Shown piece by piece: positions 22,001 to 29,218 of a stretch of DNA of 34,102 bases. The stretch spans positions 1 through 34,102 of the forward strand of contig DROJ01000358.1 in assembly GCA_011321935.1 (NCBI GenBank), written 5' to 3'. This stretch comes from Bacteroidota bacterium (GTDB lineage Bacteria > Bacteroidota > Bacteroidia > Chitinophagales > Saprospiraceae). Within the stretch, counting starts at the first letter, position 1. The number at the start of each line of letters is the position of its first letter. A program made the position numbers and the translations under genes. The notes beneath the pieces are model-generated. The model was not told the DNA's origin. It searched no databases and saw nothing but the letters and a program-made list of their open reading frames with translations.

Positions 22001-23140
22001 TGAAATGACCTGCGATTTGGAGAGGCTGTTGCCGCATTCGTCGGCCACCTGCCATGTGCGGGTAATGGTCATTTCCTGCGGGCAGCTCCCCCCTACGGTG
22101 ACTTCGCTCATGGAAGTGGTAAAAGTGGCCGAGCAATTGTCGGTGATATTGCTGATGTCGCCCGTTGCTGATACATCGGTCGGCGTGCCGCAGGCGATCA
22201 CGGTATCGGCCGGCACGTCGAAATCGGGCAGCATTGTATCATCTACGGAGATGACTTGCGTGGAATCGGTGATATTGCCGCAACCGTCCGTCACGCGCCA
22301 ATTCCTTCTTATTTTAAACCGGTGATCGGCACAAGCGCCGGTACCAAAATCTATCGTATCTGCTCCTATAAAAATAGGCGTTATGCTAGCTGCGCAATTA
22401 TCAGTGGCCGTCACTGACGCTACCGGCGGGATGGCATCACTGCATTGAAGAGAAAGGTCAGTCGGGAAGCTGGTGAAGACAGGCGCCTCGTCATCCATAA
22501 TATTAAAGGTGTCCAAAAGGATGGAATTATTGCCAAAATTATCTTTGACAAAGAAGGTATCGAGGAATGTCCCGCAATTGTCCACCAGGGTATCAGGCAA
22601 AAAATGGTAAACAGTATCAATGCCGCAGTTGTCGGTACTGTTGGCAATGAGCGAGTCAATATTGTCTTCCTGCCACTTCGTGAAATCGGCGATACCGCAG
22701 TCGAAGTCATCGGCCTGCGTTGTCCAGTTTATGGTTGGAGGGATAGTGTCCAAAAAGACGAGGCTGAAACAGAAAGTATCGGTCGTGGCCACCCCATCGA
22801 GGTAGTATTTAAAAATAACAGTGTCACCGGCCGGCACCATGTCGCCGATGCTGTGGCCGCCCATGATAATGAAATCAGGGTTTGAGCCAGAAGGTGCATT
22901 TATGGAGATGTTGCCCGCTTGGGTGCCTGCGCCCGTTTCCAAAACGGCGGTGCAAGCATTGCCGACATAAACCCGGCCATCGCCCTCATAAGTGAGCGAC
23001 CATTGGTTCGGGACATCTTCACAGGTCGAGCTATTTACGGTGAAGCAATCACATTGCGCAGCGAGGCTGAACGTCCATAAAAACAAACAGGCGCTCACAA
23101 ACAACCGCAGTTGCAAGGGTAAGAGTAATCGGTTCTTCAT
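16037..23140 (-). CDS. giant HYR/Ig-like surface adhesin with type IX C-terminal domain
   Basis: A 2367-residue secreted protein from ATG 23140; a further 22 codons upstream (to 23206) do not belong, because the signal peptide begins at MKNRLLLPLQLRLFVSACLF. About residues 100-1150 hold roughly eight HYR-like modules, each opening with D..[PA]P (DTIPPTINW, DEAPVFTS, DTVAPTAIF, DNDPPVIIN, DNEAPVITC). Two of these carry a large inserted beta module. About 1250-2180 hold some eleven Ig/PKD-like modules opening with C[ED]G...L.A (ICEGEQFSLTA, ACEGDQVTLNA, VCEGDVLELNV). A cadherin-like module (about 2185-2275) precedes the C-terminal domain (2279-2367: ITPNGDGMNDAF, FNQWGDEVF, LPAGTYFYIVDLG, GYLILQR), the gliding-motility-associated type. 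This domain targets cargo to the type IX secretion system. Many Cys residues suggest disulfide-stabilised modules. Likely role: attachment or gliding. Confidence 0.93.
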   Translation of the reverse strand: MKNRLLLPLQLRLFVSACLFLWTFSLAAQCDCFTVNSSTCEDVPNQWSLTYEGDGRVYVGNACTAVLETGAGTQAGNISINAPSGSNPDFIIMGGHSIGDMVPAGDTVIFKYYLDGVATTDTFCFSLVFLDTIPPTINWTTQADDFDCGIADFTKWQEDNIDSLIANSTDNCGIDTVYHFLPDTLVDNCGTFLDTFFVKDNFGNNSILLDTFNIMDDEAPVFTSFPTDLSLQCSDAIPPVASVTATDNCAASITPIFIGADTIDFGTGACADHRFKIRRNWRVTDGCGNITDSTQVISVDDTMLPDFDVPADTVIACGTPTDVSATGDISNITDNCSATFTTSMSEVTVGGSCPQEMTITRTWQVADECGNSLSKSQVISVVDTVAPTAIFPPDITVDCFDDTDDSATGTPTMVNDNCQPNPTTSRVDVILAGSCDHTFMVQRTWKVADACNNATLSVQMITVQDTISPVVINEATDRTITCDVDIATAFSNWIDQHGAATASDNCTVPATELIWTAYVAGTNDPAALPMPNCSSPETGIFQKVNVDFVVSDKCGNRDTTTALFTVADNDPPVIINCPADMTVDTDAGQCESVQTLLLPVVMENCGNTTQAINLSLSQTPGVPAGSDLVETPIDDLVFDFNVNGPPYSALGSATLTIRLDQMDAEAPTEFLNVYGEDGSLLGTVANTPVQCGDTVSSFTIAPNLIDAWAFDGILTISVKPNIPASLPGRFSVNPICPNNLVTASLAYDANFPAGLGFEYSINSGARNAVLPLAPFDETFAQGTNTVNYFFSDCAGNEASCSFEITVEDNEAPVITCPPDEVIDLDAGECDKEVIVPLFTDLTDNCGVTTPSTATEPGDSLSSLITFSFNPNLGDFVANDKTFTFSGLQGDATPGGVKLIIEIQGDVDSSGAYFEISANGMALGTTARGQAHVTAGDCSTPSRAVFTIPAATFNDWTSAGDITVNAVSFMSYPIPPAGPGWGINPCDTSQVHNDGDTDGSFIKATFSYESVAPTFSASGATTIDLETLTPPLEADTILLAQGTTTFTYGVTDLAGNNGDCSFEINLRDVEPPLALCGPAFVDINPSGFDVDTVFAAEIDLGSTDNCTIDTMFVTPSIFSCENQGTENIVLTVTDLSGNVSTCSTFVNVTTQAPAPTAASDCGSTDLQLFANPPPSAAGNNAIYNYTWFNPAGVMFSTLQNPIIQDADEDNLGFYTVQIEGVTFCTSLASVQVTCDLLPLQKPLLQVADNNICASENIELGTAAVCGTSVNYKWFTGPFPGVLMATTQQPAYTMTPPSSGAFSFYVVVERNGCDSERSEEVPVTVNAAPVATAGQASILICEGEQFSLTAINVPQGASCHWTGACGYESFICNPAPITDVEMCNSGDYQLVVTNNGCPSVPDTVFVNVVALPTTPSVSNTTSPNNPACDGESVILTATPVTGAVSYEWTTPVFTTITTSDNVLFLGASDIAKDAGLWTVKVIGNPCESLVSAATTVYIEPLPEAVSSAVTPTSACEGQDVQLTASSASQNVNFEWTYPSGQTIALPNPVLENVGNSDNGEYTLTVTTQFGCSVEASVELEILDRVDITGISSDAPDCVSGPINVDMVATLFPIDDGNYTYLWTGPNGYSSTNQTATISSGSADDSGPYTLVVTNADGCSSLPSTVDVEIPEILPTPILNGVDAACEGDQVTLNATPFSNANAIYVWTTPTGTETTGIPSLTLENLTANEAGTYHVNYLVGNCPSALSGAVEVEVNPIPSIQPSGNSPVCEGDVLELNVNCSAGALYEWNGPGAFGAGVCNPIITNADPDLHSGTYTVRKQVDGCWSEVASLNVEVKPKPEVPTAINAGPYCADTEAVVLSVTNNSATPGSEYVWYDENGQQLGGASPSLNFVVPNAVGLGDGNFEFYVEAVLDGCPSTASVPTIVEVNTVPSNLAEAGPAIDACEGDILTLQATPPTVGTGEWTMFAGNPAGVSIANPDEATTTLSGLTPGVNYIFEWTLTNGACVDYSSDQTDVFLNMIEEADAGDEITVCHTSLATLSANTPISNVGQWSQPSVQEMLGVSIVDPNDPNTDVVGLVPGNSYIFTWSIDGGCGSSSDAILVTVTNENAFAGADHEDCGDGTTELDAIAPLSENGMWTSPDPDIIFATPTDPFTTAENLKAGENILVWTIDNGECGQFSVDSVIIDYQFAPVGANDEVDVKFAGLANLDVTNNDDIPGFFTVNIVQEPLHGKAELTIDGELSYLADVNFIGLDSLQYEICSDGCECARATVRFNVGADAECFAPSIITPNGDGMNDAFVIPCLANADNAFPSVVSIFNQWGDEVFHAEPYQNDWQGTFDGEQLPAGTYFYIVDLGTGDAPLSGYLILQR

Positions 23141-23660
23141 ACCTTTTGTAAAATTTAATGGATTAATAATTTGTCGGAAAACCTGCGAACCCGGGCCGTT
23201 GCCCATTTCATATACAGCTTTCCTTTCGTGTCATGAAGGTTTGTCCTTAGAAGTGTTTTTTGATTTGGCTGGAGTGCATTTTCAAGTTACAGACTGCCAT
23301 TGGCAGGCGGGATTTTAGGATGTCGGTAGTGTGGCAAAAAAACAGGATATTGCTTTTCCCGGTAACTTGACGGAAGCAGAAGAATAGCTTGAAAGGTTTT
23401 GATAATCGGCTTCATAGGACGCTGTTCATGGGATGATCCAAACAACTTAAGCCCGCTGCGGGCAGCAAGGCTTAAATTCAGGGCGCAAATTAGTCATTTT
23501 TGCCCAAATGGGGGGTAGGTTTTTTTGACAAGTCCTTAAATAAGCAATTGTTGAATATCAACTGTTCATCTACTCCGGTTTATGTTTTTAGTTGAACAAA
23601 TGTTCGGGGGTTCACGGGGTTCGTTTTTTAAAGCGGTCTTTTGGAAATATGGCTTTGGCG
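23141..23660. other. 520-base intergenic region upstream of the adhesin operon
   Basis: No gene is apparent. It contains the leader of the adhesin operon and weak hairpins (TTAAGCC...GGCTTAA at about 23447-23475; TGCCATTGGCA near 23293). CTAATTTG on the minus strand near 23490 is one base short of the TAnnTTTG promoter element, so no promoter is called. Confidence 0.5.
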
Positions 23661-24512
23661 CTATTCCCGCTCAAAATACAAAACGGGGTGTGGGAGTATC
23701 GGCCTGATTTTCACTTTCCGGGGCTTGTTCGGTTCAAACCTGCCATCGGTCTCGCCCGTGGTCTCCCCTATTTCGTTTTTTTCAAAATGAAATATCGGCA
23801 CTGCAAGCGATGGCTGCGGGTCAGCGGTTGGGGCATAATTTGGCGCTGCGGCAGCTGATTGCGGAACATGGGCCGGGGCATTGTCCCAAGTGGCCGGAGC
23901 GTATTGAAACGGTTCTTCGGCCACATCCGCTTCCTCTTTCATAAGGCTCATTTCATCCATTTCGGCTGTCGCCAAAACTTCAAATTGGTCTGCGGGCACA
24001 GCATAGTCATACAGCCACAGGCCATAGTCTTCGATCAAAACGATAAGCCTTTCAGCGTATGCCTTGTCGGTGGCATATCCATACTCCTGGAGGCCTTTTG
24101 CCCAGCTTTCGTAATCCATTTTATCCAAGTCAAACAACTTTTGGTAGCGGCTGTTTTCCCGCAAGAACTTAGAATGGTCCCTAAATGATTCGGTGCTGTT
24201 GGGGTATTTCCGGAATGAGGATAGCCCCGGCTCATCATCCTTTGCTTTAAAGGAAGCGCCCTCCCAACCGTTATTGCTTTTGATGCAAAAATAGTTGTTG
24301 GCCATTTGGGCGATGTCGCTGTTGCCCCAGTTCGATTCGAGGATGGCCTGTGCAAGTGTGATACTGGCCGGCACACCCATGCTTTTCATTTCTTCGATGG
24401 CAATGCCCACATAGTTGTCAATAAAAAACTGCCGGTCGGCTTCTGTAATGGTGTTCGATGTTGCGCACCACGGCAGTGCCAGCAATCCGATGAGGATGTG
24501 TAGTAGTCTCAT
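23661..24512 (-). CDS. secreted glucosaminidase (GH73, FlgJ-like)
   Basis: A 283-residue protein that should cleave N-acetylglucosaminyl bonds in peptidoglycan. The signal peptide covers about residues 1-19. The GH73 domain spans about 25-170: PASITLAQAILESNWGNSD carries the catalytic Glu59, followed by NNYFCIKSNNGW, FRKYPNSTESFRDHSKFL and LQEYGYATDKAYAERLIVLIEDYGL. This is the arrangement of Bacteroidota family members. Residues 180-283 form a long low-complexity tail rich in Ala, Pro and Glu, with a basic end (RKVKIRPILPHPV), of unknown role. It is a lone gene with intergenic gaps of more than 300 bases on both sides. Confidence 0.92.
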   Translation of the reverse strand: MRLLHILIGLLALPWCATSNTITEADRQFFIDNYVGIAIEEMKSMGVPASITLAQAILESNWGNSDIAQMANNYFCIKSNNGWEGASFKAKDDEPGLSSFRKYPNSTESFRDHSKFLRENSRYQKLFDLDKMDYESWAKGLQEYGYATDKAYAERLIVLIEDYGLWLYDYAVPADQFEVLATAEMDEMSLMKEEADVAEEPFQYAPATWDNAPAHVPQSAAAAPNYAPTADPQPSLAVPIFHFEKNEIGETTGETDGRFEPNKPRKVKIRPILPHPVLYFERE

Positions 24513-24861
24513 GTTCAGGGATTTTTAAAAACGTTAAAAAATTTAGCTGTGAAGTTTTAGGTCGGTAAACTCGAAGAATTGTAATTCCTTAGCCTCTATA
24601 TGTCGTATAAATATTATTTTAAATATGTGAACACAAGAAGAATACCAAATTCCGTTTTTTTTCAATTTTATATAAAAATTATCGTAATTTATAAACGGGC
24701 ATACCGTGGAACGCCCCGGCTTAGCAGCCCCAGAATAAATCAATTATTTTAAAAAGTGTAATAAATTGATTTACAGATCACTTGAAAAAATATGGCAAAA
24801 CAATTGCATGTGTTTGTTCCGTTAAAACTCAGTTGGACATACTGCACAAAACCGGGAAATT
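24513..24861. other. 349-base AT-rich divergent intergenic region
   Basis: It lies between the divergently transcribed glucosaminidase and TPR genes, and should hold both promoters. No TAnnTTTG match with a good -33 element was found in either direction, and no repeat or hairpin of note. Confidence 0.4.
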
Positions 24862-25932
24862 TTGAGAAAGCTACACATTGTACATATCTCTTTGGCCTGC
24901 CTTTTCATGCTTTGCGAAGCCCATGCCCAAGAAGCAGAAGCACTCCTTTCCACTGCTCCTGCCTATCAAAAAGGAATTCAATACTACGATCAAGAAGACT
25001 GGCCGGAAGCAGCCCGTTGGCTGCGGCAGGCAGTAGCGGAAGACCCACAAAACGAGGCCGCTTGGTACGACCTCGCCCTCGTGTATTTCAAAATGAACGA
25101 CTACCTGGAAACCGAGCTCACGCTGGAAAAACTGTTCTCCCTCAACCCCTTGCACGCAGGGGCGCAGGGGCTTTATGGACTTACTTTGTACCACCGGGGC
25201 GCTTTTGCGAGGGCAATCAAGGCATTTAATTATGCCATCGAGAACGAGCCAAAAAAAGAACTCCGGCTGGCAAGGGCCTACTCCTATATTGCCGCAGGCA
25301 GCCCCAAATATGCGCTCCCCGATTTTGATGAAATACTTTATGATGACCCCGGCAACTTCAAAGCCTGCCTCGGCAAAGGGGCAGCCCTTATGGAACTCGG
25401 CCAGCATAAATATGCGATCCGTTTTTTCAACCGCATGCTCGACTTTGACCCCGGGCATACCGAAGCATTGACCAACCGGGCAGTCTCTTATTTTTACCTG
25501 GGCGAACAGGAAAAGTCAGCGGCAGATTTCGAGCTGGCCCTTTCTTTGAAACCCACTGCCGCTGTCTTCATAGCAGAGGCAAAGTGCAACCTGAAGGCAA
25601 AAAATTTCCCTGCTGCCAGTGCCGATATAAAATCAGCGATCCGCAGCTCCCCTGAAAATGCCGAAGTATATTTTGTTTTGGGTGAAATTGAAATGGCAAA
25701 AGGAGCGTACCGGAAAGCAAAGCAAAGCTTTGATATTGCCCTTGACCTCGACCACACCTTTGTTGATTGTTACCTTTCGAGGAGCGAAGCCGTGGCGATG
25801 GTTGCCGATTACGAAATGGCCATCGAAGACCTCTACCAAGTGCTCGACCGGGAACCTGGAAATAAAAAAGCAAAGGATATGCTGCTTTGGGTTTATGCTA
25901 AAATGGACAAAGAAATACTGTTGTCAAAATGA
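24862..25932 (+). CDS. secreted TPR-repeat protein
   Basis: A 356-residue protein starting at TTG 24862; no ATG is available before the signal peptide (LHIVHISLACLFMLCEAHAQ). The whole mature part consists of about nine 34-residue TPR units, for example KGIQYYDQEDWPEAARWLRQ, DLALVYFKMNDYLETELTLE, GLTLYHRGAFARAIKAFNYA, NRAVSYFYLGEQEKSAADFE and VLGEIEMAKGAYRKAKQSFD. Such periplasmic or outer-membrane-attached superhelices mediate protein-protein contacts; no catalytic domain follows. The start codon is the least certain part. The gene appears monocistronic. A strong hairpin plus T-run 435 bases downstream (26368-26397) may end its transcript. Confidence 0.88.
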   Translation: MRKLHIVHISLACLFMLCEAHAQEAEALLSTAPAYQKGIQYYDQEDWPEAARWLRQAVAEDPQNEAAWYDLALVYFKMNDYLETELTLEKLFSLNPLHAGAQGLYGLTLYHRGAFARAIKAFNYAIENEPKKELRLARAYSYIAAGSPKYALPDFDEILYDDPGNFKACLGKGAALMELGQHKYAIRFFNRMLDFDPGHTEALTNRAVSYFYLGEQEKSAADFELALSLKPTAAVFIAEAKCNLKAKNFPAASADIKSAIRSSPENAEVYFVLGEIEMAKGAYRKAKQSFDIALDLDHTFVDCYLSRSEAVAMVADYEMAIEDLYQVLDREPGNKKAKDMLLWVYAKMDKEILLSK

Positions 25933-26468
25933 AGGGGCGGTTGAAAAAACGATCAAATTTTTATTTTTTATAATCAAAATATTTTTGTATGAAATTTTAT
26001 AGAATTGATTAAATTTTGATATTGTTCTTTTAGATATTAAATCTAAAAATTATATTTGCCCTTCCTTTCTGTGAAACACTTACCCTGGGACAAACGCTAC
26101 TTGTATAATTTTGGTGCTGATTTCATATGTTCATGTTTTGTTCAGGGCAACCACAAGGGATTGCCCCTACTGACGAAACCGGCTTATTAACTTACTGATA
26201 CTACAACCTTGTACTCAACAGTGCCAATCATATATTTAGCATTTTTTTGAACCTAAAATAGTGCAAGCGATCACTTGGTCCAAAAGCGGTTTGTCCCGCT
26301 TCCGTTCGAGTATCAAGGTTAGATAAAAGGGTTTTACCGACCCAACAAAAAAATCCCATGTCATACTAAGTGGCTGCACCTGCAGCCACTTTTTTTTGTG
26401 GCATTTGCCCAAATTTTTGCGAAGCATTGTTTTTTTTGCAAAAATTTGCATTGGTTCAGCATGGCCGT
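25933..26468. other. 536-base intergenic region, possibly a long 3' UTR or small RNA
   Basis: No convincing coding frame. It has a hairpin GGGCAA...TTGCCC at 26145-26166, of a kind seen repeatedly in intergenic DNA. After this comes about 200 bases of mixed composition ending in the terminator at 26368-26397. A T-loop-like TTCGAGT at 26306 does not fold into a tRNA. On the minus strand a 78-codon frame is present but resembles nothing known. Confidence 0.4.
26368..26397 (+). terminator. strong intrinsic terminator, plus strand
   Basis: AAGTGGCTGCA at 26368-26378 pairs perfectly with TGCAGCCACTT at 26381-26391 around a two-base loop, and the T-run continues to 26397. The T-tract is only on the plus-strand side, so the terminated RNA comes from the left, either the TPR gene or an unrecognised small RNA. 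Confidence 0.8.
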
Positions 26469-27008
26469 TCATTGCTTCGGCGTGCTGTGGTAAACCACAA
26501 TGAACACCATCATCATTTTCAGTTCAAAGCTCACCTCTCCGTCCAAGTCGTCATAAATGTTCCAGTCACGGGGGTCTCGTTCCCGATTGGTTTCCATTTC
26601 AAAAGTACCGTGTTTGGAGTTGCCGGCCGACCAGTTGTCGGTCTGGTTTTTCCATTTTGCTTTCAGCGTGAAAGTAGTATTGTTGTCGGTGATGCGCCAC
26701 TCGCTGAAGTCGTTGCGCCAAAGGGCGCGGGCAGTTACAATTTGGTTGTTGCCGCGCAGTTCCCACTCGCCCGGCCTATCTTTCCACTTCATTTTTATAT
26801 TGCCGAATATTTCGCCGATGCGGTAGTCCCAGTCTGTCCAGTCGTCGTCCCATCGCAGGTTTAGTTCCCCCTCCTCGTCTTCCGCCCCGGTAAAAAAACG
26901 CCACTCTGCAAAGCTGTCGTCATAATAGGCGGCAATGCCGGTCAGGTACTGGGCAGGGAGCAGAAAGGGAAGTGCAAACAGGCAAATGGAAAAGATGATT
27001 TTTTTCAT
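26469..27008 (-). CDS. secreted Trp-rich beta protein of unknown function
   Basis: A 179-residue protein from ATG 27008. The signal peptide is MKKIIFSICLFALPFLLPAQ; a longer frame upstream (to 27236) overlaps the oppositely transcribed DUF4286 gene and is not used. The mature part is built of short repeated strands around Trp: DDSFAEWRFF, WTDWDYRIGE, RPGEWELRG, NDFSEWRITD, QTDNWSAGN and RDWNIYD, separated by alternating hydrophobic strands (IKMKWK, FTLKAKWK, TFEMETN). This suggests an all-beta fold with about six repeats. No known domain was recognised. It shares a 67-base divergent promoter region with the DUF4286 gene. Confidence 0.8.
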   Translation of the reverse strand: MKKIIFSICLFALPFLLPAQYLTGIAAYYDDSFAEWRFFTGAEDEEGELNLRWDDDWTDWDYRIGEIFGNIKMKWKDRPGEWELRGNNQIVTARALWRNDFSEWRITDNNTTFTLKAKWKNQTDNWSAGNSKHGTFEMETNRERDPRDWNIYDDLDGEVSFELKMMMVFIVVYHSTPKQ

Positions 27009-27075
27009 AAACATAAATTCGTTTTTCCTTATTTTTCGCATTAAAATTACGCTCTTTTTCACAACGCAAATTTGC

Positions 27076-27381
27076 ATGATAATATACAACGTGACCGTAA
27101 AGGTCGAAAACAGCATCCAGAACGAATGGCTGAAATGGATGGAAGAGAAGCACATCCCAGCAGTCATGGCGACGGGCTGTTTCACAAAAAACAAAATAAT
27201 GCGCCTCCTCGAACCCCCTGCCGACGAACAGGGCACTACCTATGCCGTCCAATATTTTTGCAAAGACATGGAAACGCTCCAGCATTATTCAAAACAACAT
27301 GCCCCTGCCCTGCAGGCCGACCACATGGAGCGGTACAAAGGAAAATATGTTGCCTTCAGGACGGTGATGGAAGTTGTATGA
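27076..27381 (+). CDS. DUF4286 family protein
   Basis: A 101-residue protein beginning MIIYNVTVKVENSIQNEW, followed by WMEEKHIPAVMATG and YAVQYFCKDMETLQHY, then HAPALQADHMERYKGKYVAFRTVM. This is the pattern of DUF4286, a small ferredoxin-like (dimeric alpha-beta barrel) family common in Bacteroidota and of unknown function. The start at 27076 is chosen because family members begin at this MIIYNVT motif; the longer frame to 26935 would overlap the neighbouring gene. Its stop codon lies at the border of a GACGGTT tandem repeat. Confidence 0.9.
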   Translation: MIIYNVTVKVENSIQNEWLKWMEEKHIPAVMATGCFTKNKIMRLLEPPADEQGTTYAVQYFCKDMETLQHYSKQHAPALQADHMERYKGKYVAFRTVMEVV

Positions 27382-27443
27382 CGGGGGACGGTTGACGGTT
27401 GACGGTTGACGGGGGACGGTTGACGGGAGACGGGGGACGGGGG
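27380..27443. repeat. GACGGTT / GACGGGG short tandem repeat
   Basis: About nine 7-base units alternate between GACGGTT and GACGGGG or close variants. They fill the gap directly after the DUF4286 stop codon and before the promoter of the acyl-CoA dehydrogenase. Confidence 0.9.
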
Positions 27444-27485
27444 AATTAAGCACTTTGCGTTTTACGTTTTTCATTTTCCTGCCCT

Positions 27486-27493
27486 TACCTTTG
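27486..27493 (+). promoter_or_regulatory. candidate -7 element of the acyl-CoA dehydrogenase promoter
   Basis: TACCTTTG matches the Bacteroidota -7 consensus TAnnTTTG exactly, 81 bases before the start codon at 27575. The -33 region has only T-rich sequence rather than a clear TTTG at the expected spacing. Confidence 0.5.
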
Positions 27494-27574
27494 CGGCGAA
27501 TTTTCGCTAAAATATTGCGCAAGCAAAACGTGCATTTTAAAGAAACGCAATACCTAACCAAAAATATTTCAACA

Positions 27575-28759
27575 ATGAATTTTGCCTTAAACGAAGAACA
27601 GCAAGCGGTACAACAAGCAGCCCGTGATTTTGCCCAAAACATATTGAAGCCGGGAGTGATCGGCCGCGACCGCGACCAAAAATACCCGGCCGACGAGGTG
27701 CGCCAAATGGGCGAAATGGGCTTCCTCGGAATGATGGTCTCCCCTGAATATGGCGGCGGCGGCATGGACACCGTTTCCTATGTGCTGGCCATGGAAGAGC
27801 TTTCAAAAGTGGATGCCTCTTGCTCCGTCATCGTATCGGTCAACAACTCGCTCGTCTGCTGGGGGCTGGAAACATTCGGCACCGAAGAGCAAAAACAAAA
27901 GTACCTGCCCAAACTCGCCACGGGCGAATGGATCGGCTCTTTCTGCCTCTCCGAACCGGAGGCCGGCAGCGACGCCACCCACCAGCGCACCACCGCAGTG
28001 GACATGGGCGACCACTACCTCCTCAACGGCACCAAAAACTGGATCACCAACGGAGGCACTTCCAAACTGCACCTCGTGATGGCCCAGACCGACAAAGAAA
28101 AAAGGCACCGGGGCATCAACTGCCTCATCGTGGAAGCCGACCAAGAAGGCGTGACCATCGGCGCAAAAGAGGACAAGCTCGGCATCCGTGGCTCTGATAC
28201 CCACACCATTATGTACAGCGATGTGAAGGTGCCAAAAACCAACCGCATCGGCGACGAGGGCTTCGGGTTCAAATTTGCCATGGCCACCCTGAACGGCGGG
28301 CGCATCGGCATCGCAGCGCAAGCATTGGGCATCGCAGGCGGTGCTTTCGAGCTGTCGGTCACTTACGCAAAAGAGCGGGAAGCATTCGGCCAACCAATTG
28401 CACAGCACCAGGCCATCGCTTTTAAATTGGCGGATATGGCCAAAGATATCGAGGCCGCCAAAATGCTCGTTTACCGCGCCGCATGGATGAAAGACCAGCA
28501 CATGGATTATTCGGGTGCTAGCGCAATGGCAAAACTGTTTGCTTCAGAAGCGGCGATGAAACATACCGTCGAGGCCGTGCAAATCCATGGCGGCTATGGG
28601 TACGTCAAAGAATACCACGTGGAACGCCTGATGCGCGACGCCAAGATCACCCAGATATACGAGGGCACTTCGGAGGTGCAGCGCATCGTCATTTCAAGGA
28701 ACGTTTTGAAAGGGCAATTGTACGTGCCGATGTGGGCAGACGGAGTGCTGGCGCATTGA
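27575..28759 (+). CDS. acyl-CoA dehydrogenase (short-chain type)
   Basis: A 394-residue flavoenzyme that oxidises an acyl-CoA to the 2-enoyl-CoA in fatty-acid or amino-acid breakdown, passing electrons to ETF. Family motifs are in order: GFLGMMVSPEYGGGGMD (about residues 49-65), GSFCLSEPEAGSDA (about 124-137), the FAD-binding KNWITNGG (about 156-163), IGIAAQALGIA (about 247-257) and REAFGQPIAQHQAIAFKLADM (about 269-289). In the C-terminal IYEGTSEVQR, Glu363 sits at the catalytic-base position of short and medium-chain enzymes. ATG 27575 is used because MNFALNEEQQAVQ is the usual beginning; the frame extends upstream without support. Chain-length preference is inferred. Confidence 0.95.
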   Translation: MNFALNEEQQAVQQAARDFAQNILKPGVIGRDRDQKYPADEVRQMGEMGFLGMMVSPEYGGGGMDTVSYVLAMEELSKVDASCSVIVSVNNSLVCWGLETFGTEEQKQKYLPKLATGEWIGSFCLSEPEAGSDATHQRTTAVDMGDHYLLNGTKNWITNGGTSKLHLVMAQTDKEKRHRGINCLIVEADQEGVTIGAKEDKLGIRGSDTHTIMYSDVKVPKTNRIGDEGFGFKFAMATLNGGRIGIAAQALGIAGGAFELSVTYAKEREAFGQPIAQHQAIAFKLADMAKDIEAAKMLVYRAAWMKDQHMDYSGASAMAKLFASEAAMKHTVEAVQIHGGYGYVKEYHVERLMRDAKITQIYEGTSEVQRIVISRNVLKGQLYVPMWADGVLAH

Positions 28760-28822
28760 TGAATAAATGAAAAATGCAGAATGAAAAATGCAGAATGCCG
28801 CCCTGCCCAAATAATTTAAAAG

Positions 28823-28941
28823 TAATTATTCAGCTTGCCGCGAATTGCACTAATTTTCACGAATAAATTCACAAACGTTTCTGAATAATTTGCGGAAATT
28901 CGAGCAATTCGCGTTTATGAATGCCTTATGCTGAATAGTTA
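28823..28941. repeat. 119-bp nested inverted-repeat element
   Basis: The outer arms TAATTATTCAGC (28823-28834) and GCTGAATAGTTA (28930-28941) are complementary with one difference. Inner arms CGCGAATTGC (near 28839-28848) and GCAATTCGCG (near 28905-28914) are perfect, with weaker pairing between. It lies in the 459-base gap between the acyl-CoA dehydrogenase and the M50 protease genes; the rest of the gap holds only the terminator below. Confidence 0.75.
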
Positions 28942-29030
28942 TATTTAATAAATCATTGTTATTTAGAACGTGCTTTTTCATCCTGCATCCTGCAAATCAG
29001 ATCAAAGAATTATAGCACAAATAGTTTTGG

Positions 29031-29060
29031 GGCGACGACCTTTCGGTTGTCGCTCTTTTT
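29031..29060 (+). terminator. intrinsic terminator, plus strand
   Basis: GCGACGACC (29032-29040) pairs with GGTTGTCGC (29045-29053) around a TTTC loop, with one G-T pair, followed by a T-run to 29060. It probably ends the acyl-CoA dehydrogenase transcript. Confidence 0.8.
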
Positions 29061-29218
29061 TATTTTTTGCTAAATAGGCTTTATTCTAAAAAAATTTGTG
29101 CGGAGCCTTTTCAAAAGCAATGAATCTGGACGGTTCGTGTGCTGCCGCGCACAAATCCGGATAAGGTCCAATATAAAATAACTAATTTCGTCCCCAGTTC
29201 GAATAAATAAAAAACATA

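Noticed and set aside
23141-23206. 22 extra codons before the adhesin signal peptide
   Set aside because: They would place the signal peptide internally; the Met at 23140 fits the usual length and charge.
26296-26330. T-loop-like TTCGAGT suggesting a tRNA
   Set aside because: The bases on either side do not form a T-stem, and no acceptor, D or anticodon stems can be drawn.
26236-26472. 78-codon minus-strand frame in the intergenic region
   Set aside because: It spans the plus-strand terminator and has no similarity to a known protein; its composition is not gene-like.
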